NCBI GenBank assembly: GCA_947652115.1
Contig: OX393562.1
Span: 24,233,020 to 24,297,019 of the forward strand
Direction of reading: 5' to 3'
From: Blastomussa wellsi
Taxonomy: Eukaryota; Cnidaria; Anthozoa; Scleractinia; Plerogyridae
DNA: 64,000 bases
Shown: piece after piece, positions 44,986 to 58,400 of the stretch
Layout of the letters: every line of letters starts with the position of its first letter
Numbering within the stretch: position 1 is the stretch's first letter
The notes under the pieces: generated by a model
The model's input: the letters and a program-made list of their open reading frames with translations, nothing else
Database searches by the model: none
Told to the model about the DNA's origin: nothing
Program-made: the position numbers and the translations under genes

Positions 44986-47003
44986 ACGGATTGTCTTTTA
45001 GGCGTGGTGTTGTGGGGTACTTGGTTGGGCTTAAAGATCATTAGTTTGTTCATCTGCTAGGGTTGACTTTTATTATTTAAATTTTTAATGCTAAATTTTG
45101 ATTTGTTTTCTGGTGGCATCATTCCGTCATTCATCTTATTATTATTCAGCAAATCGTTGACAATTTGTTAAATGTGAATAAAATTATTATCTTGCGGAAT
45201 ATCGCCTGATTTTAGCCAACTCGGCCTACGCCTTCGGCCTCGTCGGTCTAGAAATTCCGCGCGATTTCGCAGGATAATTGTTAATTATATATCATTAACT
45301 GATAATCTTTGCTTGGGCATGCAAGATATTGTATCACTTTCATGTTACTGTCACACTGTACTGTCACATTTTCTGAATCGTTAAATAGTATTTTTCAAGT
45401 TACCAAACACCGAAAATACTGTACTTCAAGGGCCCTAGTCAGCTTCCGCGATTTTCGATGCCATCGAAATTATAGAAATTGAATGGTGAAGCATAATCTT
45501 ATTGCATTGCTGCACTTTATGTTACCTTTAGTAAGTTTCTCAGTGATTTCCTTCGTTTCGAAATGCTCCGCGTAAAATATACTACTAAAACGCTCGCATG
45601 CAAACAATACCAAGGCGTCGCTCAGGGATTTTTCTAAGGAGGGGTGCACCACTAAGGATGACGTAATTGATAGGTGGCGTAAGCAAATTACTAGAATCGC
45701 GACTGTGGCTGACTGGGGCCATTTAAATGAGCATCTACAGTTTTACTTATTCGACTGCACATGTTACTGTCTTTTTAAAGAAGCTCCCTCGATGTATCTC
45801 TGCTATCTCATCATAATTATATTCTTGCCTGTTATCCGTTATTCTCTCAGACACAAGAAACATTATCAGTACTGAATCCTATAAAACAATCTTTCAGTTT
45901 ATGGGAAAAGAACAGATGGTTTGTGAACACGAACAACAAGCCAGAAAGTGCAAAAATGGCAGCCAAGCAGCGACTGAGTGAGTGCACAATGATGATGACT
46001 GTCGTTGAGGGCGATTCTTTCACGCTTCAGTGTATCTTCCGCTCATAGTCATTATGAGTTCCTCCATAATGGTGAATCCCTGCGGGACAACAGGATGATA
46101 AATCACAATAAGCAATAACAAGCAAGCAAACAAACAAACAAACAAAACCAGCTGTTTTATTACAACAATTTCATGTAAGCAACATTTTGTTTAATTCCGA
46201 AGGTATATAATGGGAGTGGAGAAGTCACATGAAAGTTATTGTCTCGTTCATTTCAAGAGCAACCTGACTGGCAGTTTGGACACAAGGCACAGAATACTAT
46301 TGTAAACATTAGAATAAAACCTTAACACAAACCAAGAGCAATTTCCCGTGGATTTGTGCCAGCGAGTCAAACACTGTTTTAACCACAGGTGACCAAAGTG
46401 CACTATAAGAGTTTGTGTGAGATCTTGCGTGGATTTGAACTTAAGCTGAACATATCTTCTTTTTAAATTCTTTAACAAACTACAATCAGTTTAAAACCTT
46501 ACTTGCAGTCCATTTTTGGCCATTCTTTAGCTTTTGAAACCCATACGCACCCATTTCAACAGTCTATACTAAAAGACTGTTGATATGAAAATCATGTGTA
46601 TGGCTTTCAAAAGATTTCAAACCATCTTCAACTTAATTTTAAATCCTTACAAACCCTTATAATACCTTTGGTCATCTGTGTTTTAGTACAGGAATCTTAA
46701 CTACAAAATACGGCAAACACTCTCTCAGGCATTTTGGGCCACTTCTTTGGTCCAAAATTAACCAGGAGCTAAGATCAGCAGCAACAAGTGCTCAGTAACT
46801 TCAAAAAAGGCATTAGAAAGACAGACATTGCATCGGTAATAGACAACTTGTAACGACTGTGTCCTTTGCAAGGGTTAGTATTAGTTCACCTCGCCACCTT
46901 ACTCTTTTTTTTATTTTATAGAGTTATATATTTTACGATTCAGAGATATTATTAGGTAGGCATTTATTAGAACTAGAATTTCGAGTTTAAATTAGAATTA
47001 GAA

Positions 47004-47004
<1 letters not shown>

Positions 47005-47066
<62 letters not shown>
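47005..47066. repeat. ATT microsatellite
   Basis: About 20 uninterrupted ATT units following a TTAGAATTAGAATTTTATT stretch; possibly the tail of an inserted retroelement. Confidence 0.9.
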
Positions 47067-47127
47067 GGGGGATAAGCCCACCCAATATGTTTTTAGTCAT
47101 TCATGACTTGTAATAAAGTGTTGTTAC

Positions 47128-50100
47128 CTTGTTAGCTCCACGTTGAAGAAACGTCTGTCCAAAAGCTTCAATCATTCCACCAATTAATGAACCAACACCA
47201 TGAACACTGATACTGCCACGCTGCTCAAACGATGTCCTAGAGTTCACAAAACACCACTGCAATAAAACTCAATACTAACTTTACAAAACGATCCTACAAG
47301 TGTGTGAGTTTTATTAATATTGGTCAGTATAAAAGCCAACAATCACAACCACCCAGTGATTAGCTAGGAATAACATTTATTTAATGATGTTATTTGCATA
47401 ATTATGTGCAGAAACAGTTTTCCCATTTAACATAATTAAAAATTATTAGCTTAAAATCCTTTTTGGATTACAATCACCATACCAGTCTGGATTGTTATCA
47501 CATGCTTTGTAAGAGCTGAACTCCTCCATGGAAGCATACTTTGACCATGTCAGGTTGTAACAATGAAGGCGAAGGCATCTCTGTTTTCTGTTCAGCCATG
47601 CTTCCTCTTCCACTACAATTGCTGAGAATGGACACAGCTGGAAACAAAACTTTTCTTTAGAATGGTGATCCAGATCATATTGAAAATGGACTAAAACTTT
47701 TTCCATGAAAAAACTTCCTGAAATTTACAACAAATGTTTTATGTGCACTGATACATATTCATTTAATACTTTTGATAAAAGTAAAACTGAATTAGGAAAA
47801 ATCAAACTGAATTAGGAAAACATAAGAACAATTTGGTACTTTTGTTCACATGATTCTAAAATCACTTTCGAATTCACTTTTTCTTTTTCCTGCTATTTAT
47901 TTAATTTAATTTGCTACTGAATACTTTCCCTACATACATGAAGTGTGCAATTCTTTGCTTATTTTGTTTCCACAAGGAAGTAATGTAAGAATTAACCTAC
48001 AATACCAACTGCACTGAAAGAAACCAACCCAGGGGTTTGCATGATGTTCTGAGGTACATGTAGCATGTTTACTGAATGATGACAATGGCATCCCCAGAAG
48101 AAGTCAGCTTACGAGAGACTTAGAAAAGTTATGAAGGGAGTAAAAATGTCAGTAGATGGACATGATCGTAACAGATGGCGACAACCTTCACTCTTACATT
48201 TCTTAGATGTGTAGCATGCTTTTTGGCTCATGGATTAAAGAACCGACAAGGTATATCCATGTTTATTATGTGGCCATGTCTCAATTACCGGTCAGGACTG
48301 GCAACTACCAAATTCACAAACTTGATTGGCTAAATTGACTATGATCTAGATTTTCCCATCTAAACCGGCATCTTGACTGGTAACGTGTTGTGGTGAGGAA
48401 TTACAAAATACAAAACATTGTTTTTTTCCTCAGGTGTGTCAAAATAAGCTGGCAACCGGCACATTTCACCCGCAAATTTCAAATACTGCGCCAGCTACTC
48501 TGAATGTTAGTAGGTCAATTCTGAGTGTGATATTAGAGAAATAAAATGGAAATAGCTGCCAACTTTTTGGGTGGAACCTGCTACTCAAAAACCTACAGAC
48601 AACCCTGTTTCCTTCTAAAACTACTAAATGGAAGAACCAAAAAGCTTGGCGAGAAAAAAAGTAAAGTTGGCAAATTTGTCATTCACAAACAAAATTCAGC
48701 GAGTTACATTGCCATATAATAAAAACATTATTAGTTGGTCTCTACGTACGTCTAGCTACTTACAAAGTTCTTCGGTCAAGATTCCCCCATACAGAGCTCA
48801 TGTTCGGTTAATAAGACCTATGTATAGCATTTTTTGGGGTTTTATAGATTAAGGAATGCGGTATATTCACAAAAAGCACATTTGTTTAACTCATGGATTA
48901 AAGAATAAAATATATTCATGTAAGTTTTGGCTTTCGGTGTGATGGGTCAAGACAGTTGGTGACAATCTGTGATGGGTCGTATTGACAAAGCGTCCCGTCA
49001 CAGGGGCAGATCTAGGGGCCAGGGTGGGTGCAGGGGTGCACACCCCCCTGAGATGACTTGCAATTTTCTAACATAACTTTTATTCTGCTTACATCACCCA
49101 TGAATTACGTCATTCCTTAGTGGTGCACCCCCTCCTGATCATCTGCCTAGTATAAATACAGGACGAACTTTGGGACGAACTAGTCTATTGGCGTGTCTTA
49201 CAGTTCATCACATGGATTATCCATGATAGTTCTTGGGTCAAGACGAATTATTGTGATAAGTTGTCTGGATGGATGATCTTTCTGTTTGCCTGAATTGTCG
49301 ACAGATTACCGTTCTCTGCCCAAATTCATCCCATACAGATGACCTGTCTCTTATAGTATAAATCAGGCCAGGGAGTACCAGCAGTTATTCACACGCTTAC
49401 CTTTTTAAACAAACCAGGTAAAACATTGACACATTCTCCTCTTCTCAGTAGATACTCCTCTCCAGTTTCTGGGTCTTACAGAAAGGGAGAATGAAAATAC
49501 AAGCTCTTTAGTTTACAATTCAGTGATCAATTAAGCTGTAGGCCAACCTTTAACTGTGCATGGGCAAATTATTATTATGCTTATAGCTATAAATTAATGT
49601 TGTGAGTTGCACTGTTCATGCCATGGTCAGGGTTAACTGGCGCTCAAAGTGGCATTGTGCTGGTGTACTATGGATGGTCAACCTTTTGAAAAAAAATATT
49701 GAAAATTTGCTGTATTTTGAGTTACTTTTTAACAAATTTGGAAGTATTCAAACATGAAAATGTACACTCAAAAGTGTAGAAATCCACCTTACATACCTAA
49801 CTTTTGTTCGCAGACTTTCCTAGGAGGTCAGAATCTGGCCTTATAGAGATTTTGGATTCTTGAAAACATGGCAACAAAGGGACGATGAGACCACAGTTTG
49901 AACTTGAATGATTAATTTTCAATAAATTTCCAATGAAACTCATGCATCCCTATTCTACTATAAATCTGCTGTGAGATAATAGGCAGCTTAAATGAACTGT
50001 AGACAGAACAGAAGCAGAACAAACTGTACCTGTTTTGTGTTCTAGTACTGTTATGGAGGTCACATTGGCATCTTTACCACAGGTGTACTGTTCCATTGTG

Positions 50101-51427
50101 AACATGAAGAAGTTGGAAAAAGCATCAAACATTATATAACTTAGTTTATGAAAAAGATAACATGCACCATTAATACCAACATACCAGACACACTGCCCAG
50201 TTTTGTATTGAGCACAATATAGCGAGACAAGTAAAATTAAATGTCTCAGGATTAGTTTTCCATTACAATAGATTGGGTTCATGTGCTTCATGCCTCAAGA
50301 ACCCAGTCACGTCATCTTCCAACTACAATGTGTTATGTGATTGGTTATCAGCAAAGTGATTTGAACTAATAGTTAGAACAGTTTCATGTGCCTCGCGTGA
50401 AGTTAAAAATAACTTAAGGTGGCTTCACTTAGTGTCAATACCGTGCACGCACACTGCTGGTGCAAGCATTTGAGATCTGCATGCGCGAGCTGACGAAAGC
50501 TCAGGAAAAACTGATCAACCAAGAAATTATAAAGTTTTTCAAGGCCAGATAACACTGTTTAAACTTCCAAATATAATGAGTTTGTAGACTTTCTTCATGG
50601 AGTTTCATCAAACGCCCAGTATCAACAAAGTTTGTGGTTCCAGAGTTGGCACATGCTCAAATTACGATCTTGGCAAGTTTCTAGTCTGATGACGCATTTG
50701 GTACAATGTATGCTGCAAAAGTGGCAACTTTCATCCATGTTTTCTCGTGTTTCCTTCAGTGAAATGTGGTAAAAGTTGACAGAGGGGATATAGTTGTTTT
50801 GCATCACATGGCACTCAACAGTGCCATAGCAATGTCAAAATAGACACCAAGTGGTGTATTTCTTAGGGTAGAATAATGGCGCCAAGTTTCAACTGCATTT
50901 CCAATATTCTTCATTTTGTGTTTTGACCTCATACTGTAACCACTTATGGCATCATCAGTTATCTAATTTGCATAAATACAAAAACGTGAATATCTCCGGA
51001 ACTGTTTGAGAAATCTTCGTACTGTCTTCGGAAGTTTTCGGATCTTCGGACGACTTCGGAAATGATCGGGTCGTCTTCGAAATAACTGATTCAAATCTCA
51101 CGCCTGTGACTTGGAAACTAAAGTTGGCAGGAAAACCCAACACAAGCTTCTTTTTCATTTTGTATTTTGGATAGATTTTGATGTGCTTGGTACGTGAGAA
51201 AAAAGCAGATCAACATAATACATTATTAATAATAATCAACAGCAAAATGCAAAAGAAAAGACTCCATTGTAAAGGACAATAACCTTCAATAAACTAAGTT
51301 AAGTTCGCTACAGTTCGCGGCTCTTGTTGAAATTTATTGCGAAAAAACTCACCTTTTGAAAGTATGCACGACTTACTGTCTCAAAGGGGTGTTTGAAAAT
51401 ATAGTTAATTTCCACATAACGGACCAT
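47128..51427 (-). CDS. PRELID2: PRELI domain-containing protein 2 (last exon missing)
   Basis: Exons on the minus strand: 51427-51353, 50087-50030, 49474-49401, 47637-47483, 47236-47128; phases all agree (157 codons). The start MVRYVEINYIFKHPFETVSR is a PRELI/MSF1 N-terminus. Exon 4 reads VVEEEAWLNRKQRC, then NLTWSKYASMEEF and DNNPDW. Exon 5 reads TSFEQRGSISVHGVGSLIGG and ends FLQRGANK. This order and spacing match vertebrate PRELID2 very closely. PRELI proteins move phospholipids between mitochondrial membranes; for PRELID2 the lipid is unsettled. The last exon (a short C-terminal helix) is not identified. Introns carry repeats and an inverted copy of the GTGCACCACTAAGG repeat. The gene is divergent with the FKBPL-like gene. 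Confidence 0.85.
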
Positions 51428-51625
51428 TTCCGCAGTTAGTGATGGCTTCAGCCATGAAACTGCCAGAAAAAATTAGTTTCGCGCTCTAATACGGCCCCTT
51501 CCGAACAGTCCTCTCTCTTTTGTCACGATTGAGATGTGTAATATAAGGAGTCTTACGATTGGCCAACTAATCACATGTCACCCAATCAGCACGATCCTTC
51601 TTACAGTCCAACATGGCGGATCAAA
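51428..51625. promoter_or_regulatory. Shared bidirectional promoter, PRELID2 and FKBPL-like gene
   Basis: Only 198 bp separate the two ATGs. The interval has an inverted CCAAT box (ATTGG, 51558-51562) and a direct one (CCAAT, 51582-51586), ATATAAGG at 51541 and AACATGGCGGAT at 51611, which resembles a YY1 site around a first ATG. Such compact divergent arrangements are common for housekeeping genes. Confidence 0.65.
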
Positions 51626-54600
51626 ATGGTTGAATGTTGTGTTGGAGCCTTTTCAAGAACAGTTATACAGAGAGGAACCGGGCTAGAAACACCTAATTAT
51701 GGTTCTTCTTGTCGAGGTAGTACTTCTTTCTTTATTGAAATCACCAGGCTATTTTTTACCGCCTTGAATTGAATTGAATTTAACCACGTGTTCTTGCAGT
51801 CAAGCTGAAAATATTTTGTGAAGATGGAACTGTCCTGCAGAATTGTGAGAAGGAAGTTGTGATAGGGGAAGGTAAGGGATTCACCCTGCAAACACCGGAC
51901 ACAGATAGTAGCATTTCGAATACTCTGCCACTGATTCGCATTTCTCTGAACGCTACGACTGAACGAGGTATATAAAAACAAAAAGCGTGCTAAAGTTCAT
52001 GATCAGCACCTTTTATAATAACATCATTTATGTGTTTTATAACTAGTGCACTGTGGGCCAATGTAGTTATATTCAATGCAGTTCAAATTGAGTTGCCTCT
52101 CATGAACATTACATACACGTAAATATCACAGATCGATCTGTAATAGGCCTTGGTTTTCGATGCCATCTTGACGGGTAGCAGAGATGCCAACCTAAGGAGA
52201 TCTAAAATCTGGAGATTTTTTTCTTTTGTGCCACCCTCCCTATTTATTCCAGGGGGGAGGGTAAGGAGATTTTTTTGGGGGGGGGGGGGTGGGGAGTGAT
52301 TTTATGGGGGTAGGGTGGGTTAAAAGATGCCCCCAGAAAATTGTCGAAGCCCCTGCCGACCCAAATCAAAAGGACTCGTAGCCCAACAGCTCCTTTTGAA
52401 TACGAGAAAAATTTACCACGGTCGTGAATCTTGGATACACGCACAAGTTGGCACAGAAAATCTGCGGGAAACTGAGGCAATTCTGTTGTGGACTGAACTG
52501 GCTGAGCAATTATCCAATCAGAGAGTGGGTTACCGGTATATGGCGTAACAAAGAGGAGAGAGGGTTTTCGTTTGCGTAAACGTCTGGTACAGTCATGGTA
52601 AAAGATTCCTGGCCCCGGCGTCATGTGGTTTGAGTTTGTTGGTTCTCTACTCTGCTCTGAGAGGTTTTTCTCTGGGTCCTTAGGTTTTCCCCTGTCAACA
52701 AAAAACAACATTTACATTTGATTTGATTTGATTTGATTTGATTTAATATAATTTGATTTCATTTTATTTGTGCTTTACAGTGTCCCTAATTAGTACATCA
52801 GTAATAGATACTGTTGACACTCAATTAAAGTTCATTGTTATTATTGAATTTGGGTTGACAATGTTCACGAAAAAAAATGACAGACAAATGTATGGAAAAT
52901 TAAAACCGTAATTGTGAGTCTTCTATCACAGCTACATCCTTCAAACTTGGTGAATACAAATAATTATCTTCTACCTAGTATTTTAATGTTGTAATTCATA
53001 AATTCTGCAAACTTCAGTTTCCTATACAAACACTGTAATTTCTGACGGCTTTGCCCACCTGTCAAGATGGCGTCAAAAACCGTGATAAGGCCTATTCCCT
53101 CTCACCACTTCTTCTCCCCACACACCTTTTTTCCTTGACACTGGTCACATCCCCCCCCCTCCAATTTTTATCTACTGAAAGTGAAAGTGCACTAATTGAA
53201 GTGTTCTATCTTGTGCCAAAACACAACTCAGTTACCCTAGACAGGGCTCAAACCCAGACCGCTAAACACATGCAGAGTCCAGTTGGCTAAACATTAAGCC
53301 AGCCCATTTCCCATACTCTGTCTCTTTTCTAAGGACAGGTCTTTTTTTCAGGGGACAGTGAAGTTGCAGAGTCCTTGGAAAAATGCTTAGAATGCATGCA
53401 TGCTGAAGAAATATGTGTCATACCATTCAACAGTGAGAGTGTAGACCAAGAGTTCGGGGTGGCCTCCGACAAAAATCTCAAATGTGAAGTTGAGCTCCTC
53501 TCCTTCTCTAAGGTATGCGCCGATCAAGAACTGAAGAAATCAATTTTTGGGAGTGCTTATGTAACTGTTTTGCCACTGGATTTACGTATGTACACAGAAG
53601 AGCCCTTGGCTGTTATCTGACTTTGGCCATTTTAAAAGCCGGGTGCAGCCATATTGATCTCACAATTATTGTACTTCTAAAAACACTGATATAAATTAAA
53701 CCATTATTTTACAGGCAAAAGAACATTGGGAAACTACTTCTGAGGAAAAGATGTCCTTAGCTTTGCACCATAAAGCAAAAGGGACAGACTGTTTTAAGGT
53801 TAAACTTCATTTAACTTGTACATACCACCAGTTGAACGTGGGTACAGTGCATCTACTGTAAGCATGCAGGGCCACCCAGACAAAGTTAACCAACTGATAA
53901 CAGACTAGGGCAGATCGAGAACAATACATTACAAAACACAATTCTCCAGCAAGTGACACTGCTCAAAAACAAACTGAAGGTTGACAACATAACTTGAATT
54001 AATTGCAAGCAACAAATTCCAGAAACCAATTTTGTTTTCAACTTTGAAAACATATGACTGTTGCATTCACTGTTCAGTTCACCATTGTGCCCGTGGAGTT
54101 TCTTTTTCAGTTCTTTCAATGACCTTGTGTACTTCCATATTTATTCAAATAGTTTCTGAGGGAAAATACTCGGAAACAAAAGGGTTGAACTTGAAATCTA
54201 ATGCCATAATAAAAGTTTCACACATGACAAACAACAAAGTTGAGATTTCATTGTTTTGTACTTGATATTTGATTGGCTCAAATTGAAAATATTGGAATGT
54301 ATTATTCTCATTCTGTCTGGGTGGCCCCACTTGCAGTACGTCGTTGCATTGTCATAAATTTTAAATTTTTTTGGTTCGGTTATTGCCTTGCTTCTTTAAT
54401 TCTCCAGACTAATAATCATTTACTACGTAAGCCCAAGGACGTCAATAAAAATTTTGTTATTATTGTTATCATTATTATTATTATTCAAATTCATGTCCTG
54501 TCGTTTACTATCAGTCATCCAAAGTTCTCCTCTTTTTCCTTTGATAATTCAAGGTTCAGTACATAGGCTTTAGCACTGCCTGGCTAATGTAGTACTTGCC

Positions 54601-55282
54601 ACTGTTTCATGCTGATTTTTGCAGGCTGGCAAATGGCTCTGTGCAGCAAGACGTTATAGCCAAGCCCTCAAACAATTAATCTTAATTGGTGATAGAGAAG
54701 CAGAAGAGCATAAAGAAGACAAAGATCAGCTAAGGGCTTCTTGTCTCCTTAATTTATCTGCATGTCAGGTGAAGCTTGGGCAGTATGAATTTGTTGCAGC
54801 AAACTGCACAAAGGTACATTTCAGATTGAAGTAACTAATAATGTTTTGTGAGAGCACGAGTGCCACCCTCAAACTAGTGCCACAAAAAAAACTATGCTAC
54901 CCTTAATTGATTAGCGTTATCATGACTGAATTGTTCAAGGTCAGCCAAACTGATGAATGGGAACTGTATGACTCAAATCTAAACCTGCAGCCTTGGAAAA
55001 TCTGCTTCAGGATCACAATTGTTTTTCAGCTTGAAGTGGTTATATATGTTGTTGATATTATTAATGCTGTTATCATTTACAAATGTTATAATTACTTTTG
55101 TAAAATTCATTAATAATTCTTAAGGAGTAGATCCAATGCAAAGGTACTATTTAGGTCACATGAATGCTCTGTAAACCCCAATACAAATCACGAGTAGAAT
55201 TAACTTTTGATACAGATCTTTACTGATTAAAATGCAAAGCACAATGGAATCGAATAACAATACTTTGCATTCAATTTATTGT

Positions 55283-55322
<40 letters not shown>

Positions 55323-55367
55323 GTATGGGCTTTACAATTGCTCGCCTATCGGCTCGCAATTGTAAAT

Positions 55368-55406
<39 letters not shown>

Positions 55407-58400
55407 AAAGAGCACTGCACATTCCCTACCTCAAATAAGTGCCACCCTTCAATAAGTACAGTGTACTGCTCAAACAAAACACTTAACATTCTTAGAGTGC
55501 TGCAGTGCTCAGGTGATCACAAATGTAGTGAGAATTTACATGTACTTACTTGAAATTTGCCTTTAAGATGTAATTGCTGTAAATTAAATGCTGTTTCTTA
55601 ACCTACAGGTTCTTGCTACGTTGCCAACAAATATCAAGGCACTCTATAGAAGGGGGCAGGTAAGAAACTGAACATTAATTTGCAGTAATGTTTTCCTAAG
55701 GTCTTCCAGGTATTGCTGTCATTAGTTATTTCTTGTTTCAAAAAGTTGGTTGCTCTAGTCAAACCAACTGTTGCTTCAAATTTAATTGAATTTACCCTTG
55801 GACATTTGCACATATACAGTGTAGTAGTATAAGTAAAGCCTTTTAAGACAAACAGGCTCATATATAGCTGTCAGCATTTATTACCGTACTGTAGTTCCAG
55901 TTGCTGTAAGCCTCTTAAGCCAAACTGGCTCGTAGCTTCCAGCACTTGTTACTGTAACCCCAGTTTTTGAGGCATGATCAAGCAGTGAAGAGTACTTACT
56001 TCTACTTGCACTGGATGGGATGCTACAGTGTAGTCCATCACAGGTTACTCCGGCCAGCATTCTGTCAGCTGGTTGCCCCAACAATTCACCAGTACTCATT
56101 TATACTGCTGGGTTGAGAGACGCACTCTGTGAGAGTTATAATTGTCTTGCCCAAGAACACATTATGCAGTGACCTCGGCCTGGAGCTCAAACCCTGGCCA
56201 TTCAAACTGATGTCCAGTGCACTAGCCATCAGGACACTGTGCCACTTTATATTTGTAATAATGACAAGACTTATACTCAATAACAAGACTAAAATCTGCT
56301 GTAAGTTAGGAGAGTTCTGCAAACATTTTTTCTTTCTCAGAAACCAGACTCTGAACTGCATAACATATGTGGTCAGGAGAACTTAAACAGGAAATGTATT
56401 TTTATATTTTTACCAGTTGACTGACGAGTGTGTTACTTAAAGTGCCTATGAAATGAAAAAATGAGCTACTAAAAAATAAGCTTACTTGAAAGGCCTTAAA
56501 AAATGATGAAAAATGTCATTTTCCGTTTTGTGATATCTCCTCTCATTCCAGAGATATTCAAGATTTTTGTTTTATGCAAATTACCCGGTAGGTACTGATG
56601 ACATCAGAAGGTGTGATAGTATGGGTGTAAAAACACAAAATAGGGTATATCTCTGCAAGTAATGGTGCAATGCAATTGGAACTTTGCAAGCACATTGCAC
56701 CCTAAGAAGTACACCTCTTGATACATATTTTGATGTTGCTATGGCAACAATCTTGTTTGCAGTCTCTTTCCTCTTAAAACCAAATATTACTCGTTTGTGA
56801 CTGTATAGGGCAAATAACTGATCTAATTTAAAGCGTGCACAATGCCCATATTACACTAGCTCTCCTAATTAACCTTTAGGAAGTGGACGATGTTTGCTCA
56901 AGATCAAATTCAGGAATAACCATTCCTGTATATTAGAGATCTCGTATCGGATGTGTTGCCATAGCAACAGCAAAATATGCACCATCTGATGTATTTCTTA
57001 GACTATAACATGCTCACAAAGTTTCAGTTTCATTGCATCATTACTTGCAGAGATATGCTATATTTTGTGTTTTTACACCCATGCGATCACACCTTATGAC
57101 GTCAACAGTACCTAATTTGCATAATTTGAAAATCTTTAATATCTTTGGAATGAGAAAAGATAATTATCACAAAAAGTAAAACGCCATTCTTCTTCATTTT
57201 TAAAGGCCTTTCAAATAAGCTTGTTTTTCAATAGCTCATTTTTTCTTTTCATAGGCACTTTAATTGTGTTCCAACTGGTTGGATTCAGAGAATGCAGAAT
57301 AATAAAGTGCAACATAAAATTAATTGTCAATAAGTAGTAATGAAAATAATTTGAAGTTAAGTGGAAACCAACTCATTTGGCAACTTAAGCCCAGTTGCCA
57401 GAGGTGCTGTCTTATGGACCTAATGCTTTTTGAAGAAGGAAAAAAGGCACCTGCAGGCTAAGTCTTCCCCTTCTGTTTATTAATCTGTGCTTACATGTTA
57501 GCAGAGCATAATAAAATTTAACATTTCCATACCCATTTATTAAAATGGTAATTGTCATCTCCGTTGATTACTATTAACAGGCATTTGTTGTCTTGAATGA
57601 ATTTGAGAGGGCAAGGGCAGATTTAGAAAAGGTACCCGGTAATTTAGCTTTATATCTGTGATTTTGCAACCTGCAAGCAAATTATATGATAATCTCTTTA
57701 GACTTACTTTGTATGTGTGACTGGTGGAGGGAAAGTGAGAGATGCAATTCCCTCCACCCCCTACCCTTAAGTGAACTTGCTCAAAAGCTATGGCCGGGCT
57801 ATTGTTAACTTAATTTAGTCTAGGAATTAGCTGTAGAGTGATGTTTGTCGCTTGATGGCATCTGCAATACAAGACCTGTGTCTGCATGTAGACTGTAAAG
57901 GGCAGCTCTTAAGAGCAGCTACGGACGTAGTCCCCCAGTCTGTTACTGATAAATCACTTTACTTGCTACAGCTGTATGTAACATTTGCGGTTTGAAAACA
58001 TTAAACCAGCATGACATTACAGCTATAGCTTTATGGCTGTGAGCTGCATTTTAGAAAGTTTTATCTCTGTACGCTTACTTGTGTACTGGTCAAATCAAAG
58101 CTTCAACATCCCCCTATGCATACCCCAGGTATTTGAAGCCTTTGCCTTCCCTGGGGGTGGGGAAGTTGATCGTTACTCATAAGGGGTGAACGTTAGCCTT
58201 GATTTCATGTTACAGGTCCTGGCGATTCAATGTTTGTTGATATAAAATCATGGCAGAGGCCGACATGCATATAATTTATGGTGAGTCTTGAGGATTTTAA
58301 AGGAAAAGCAAAGGATTGGATTGAGTGGTTAAGATGTTATCGCATTCTCAGAGCTAAAACTGCACCAACAGAGGTGTAAGGGTTCTGTGGCAGTTTGATT

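Larger units (their letters stand above)
44276..47127. other. Intergenic region between lysozyme-like copy 2 and PRELID2
   Basis: Begins at the right edge of the duplicated segment. Contains a GPCR-like minus-strand fragment (44794-44985), copies of the GCGGAATATCGCCTGATT repeat (45190-45290), a repeat with GGGGTGCACCACTAAGGATG (45648-45690, inverted copy near 49100-49130), a CAAA microsatellite (46120-46147) and a long ATT microsatellite (about 47005-47066). The last exon of PRELID2 must lie here but I could not place it. Confidence 0.5.

Noticed and set aside
46445..46482. Candidate last exon of PRELID2 (FVKEFKKKICSA, stop)
   Set aside because: The phase fits and an AG precedes it, but the sequence does not resemble the known C-terminal helix well enough to include.
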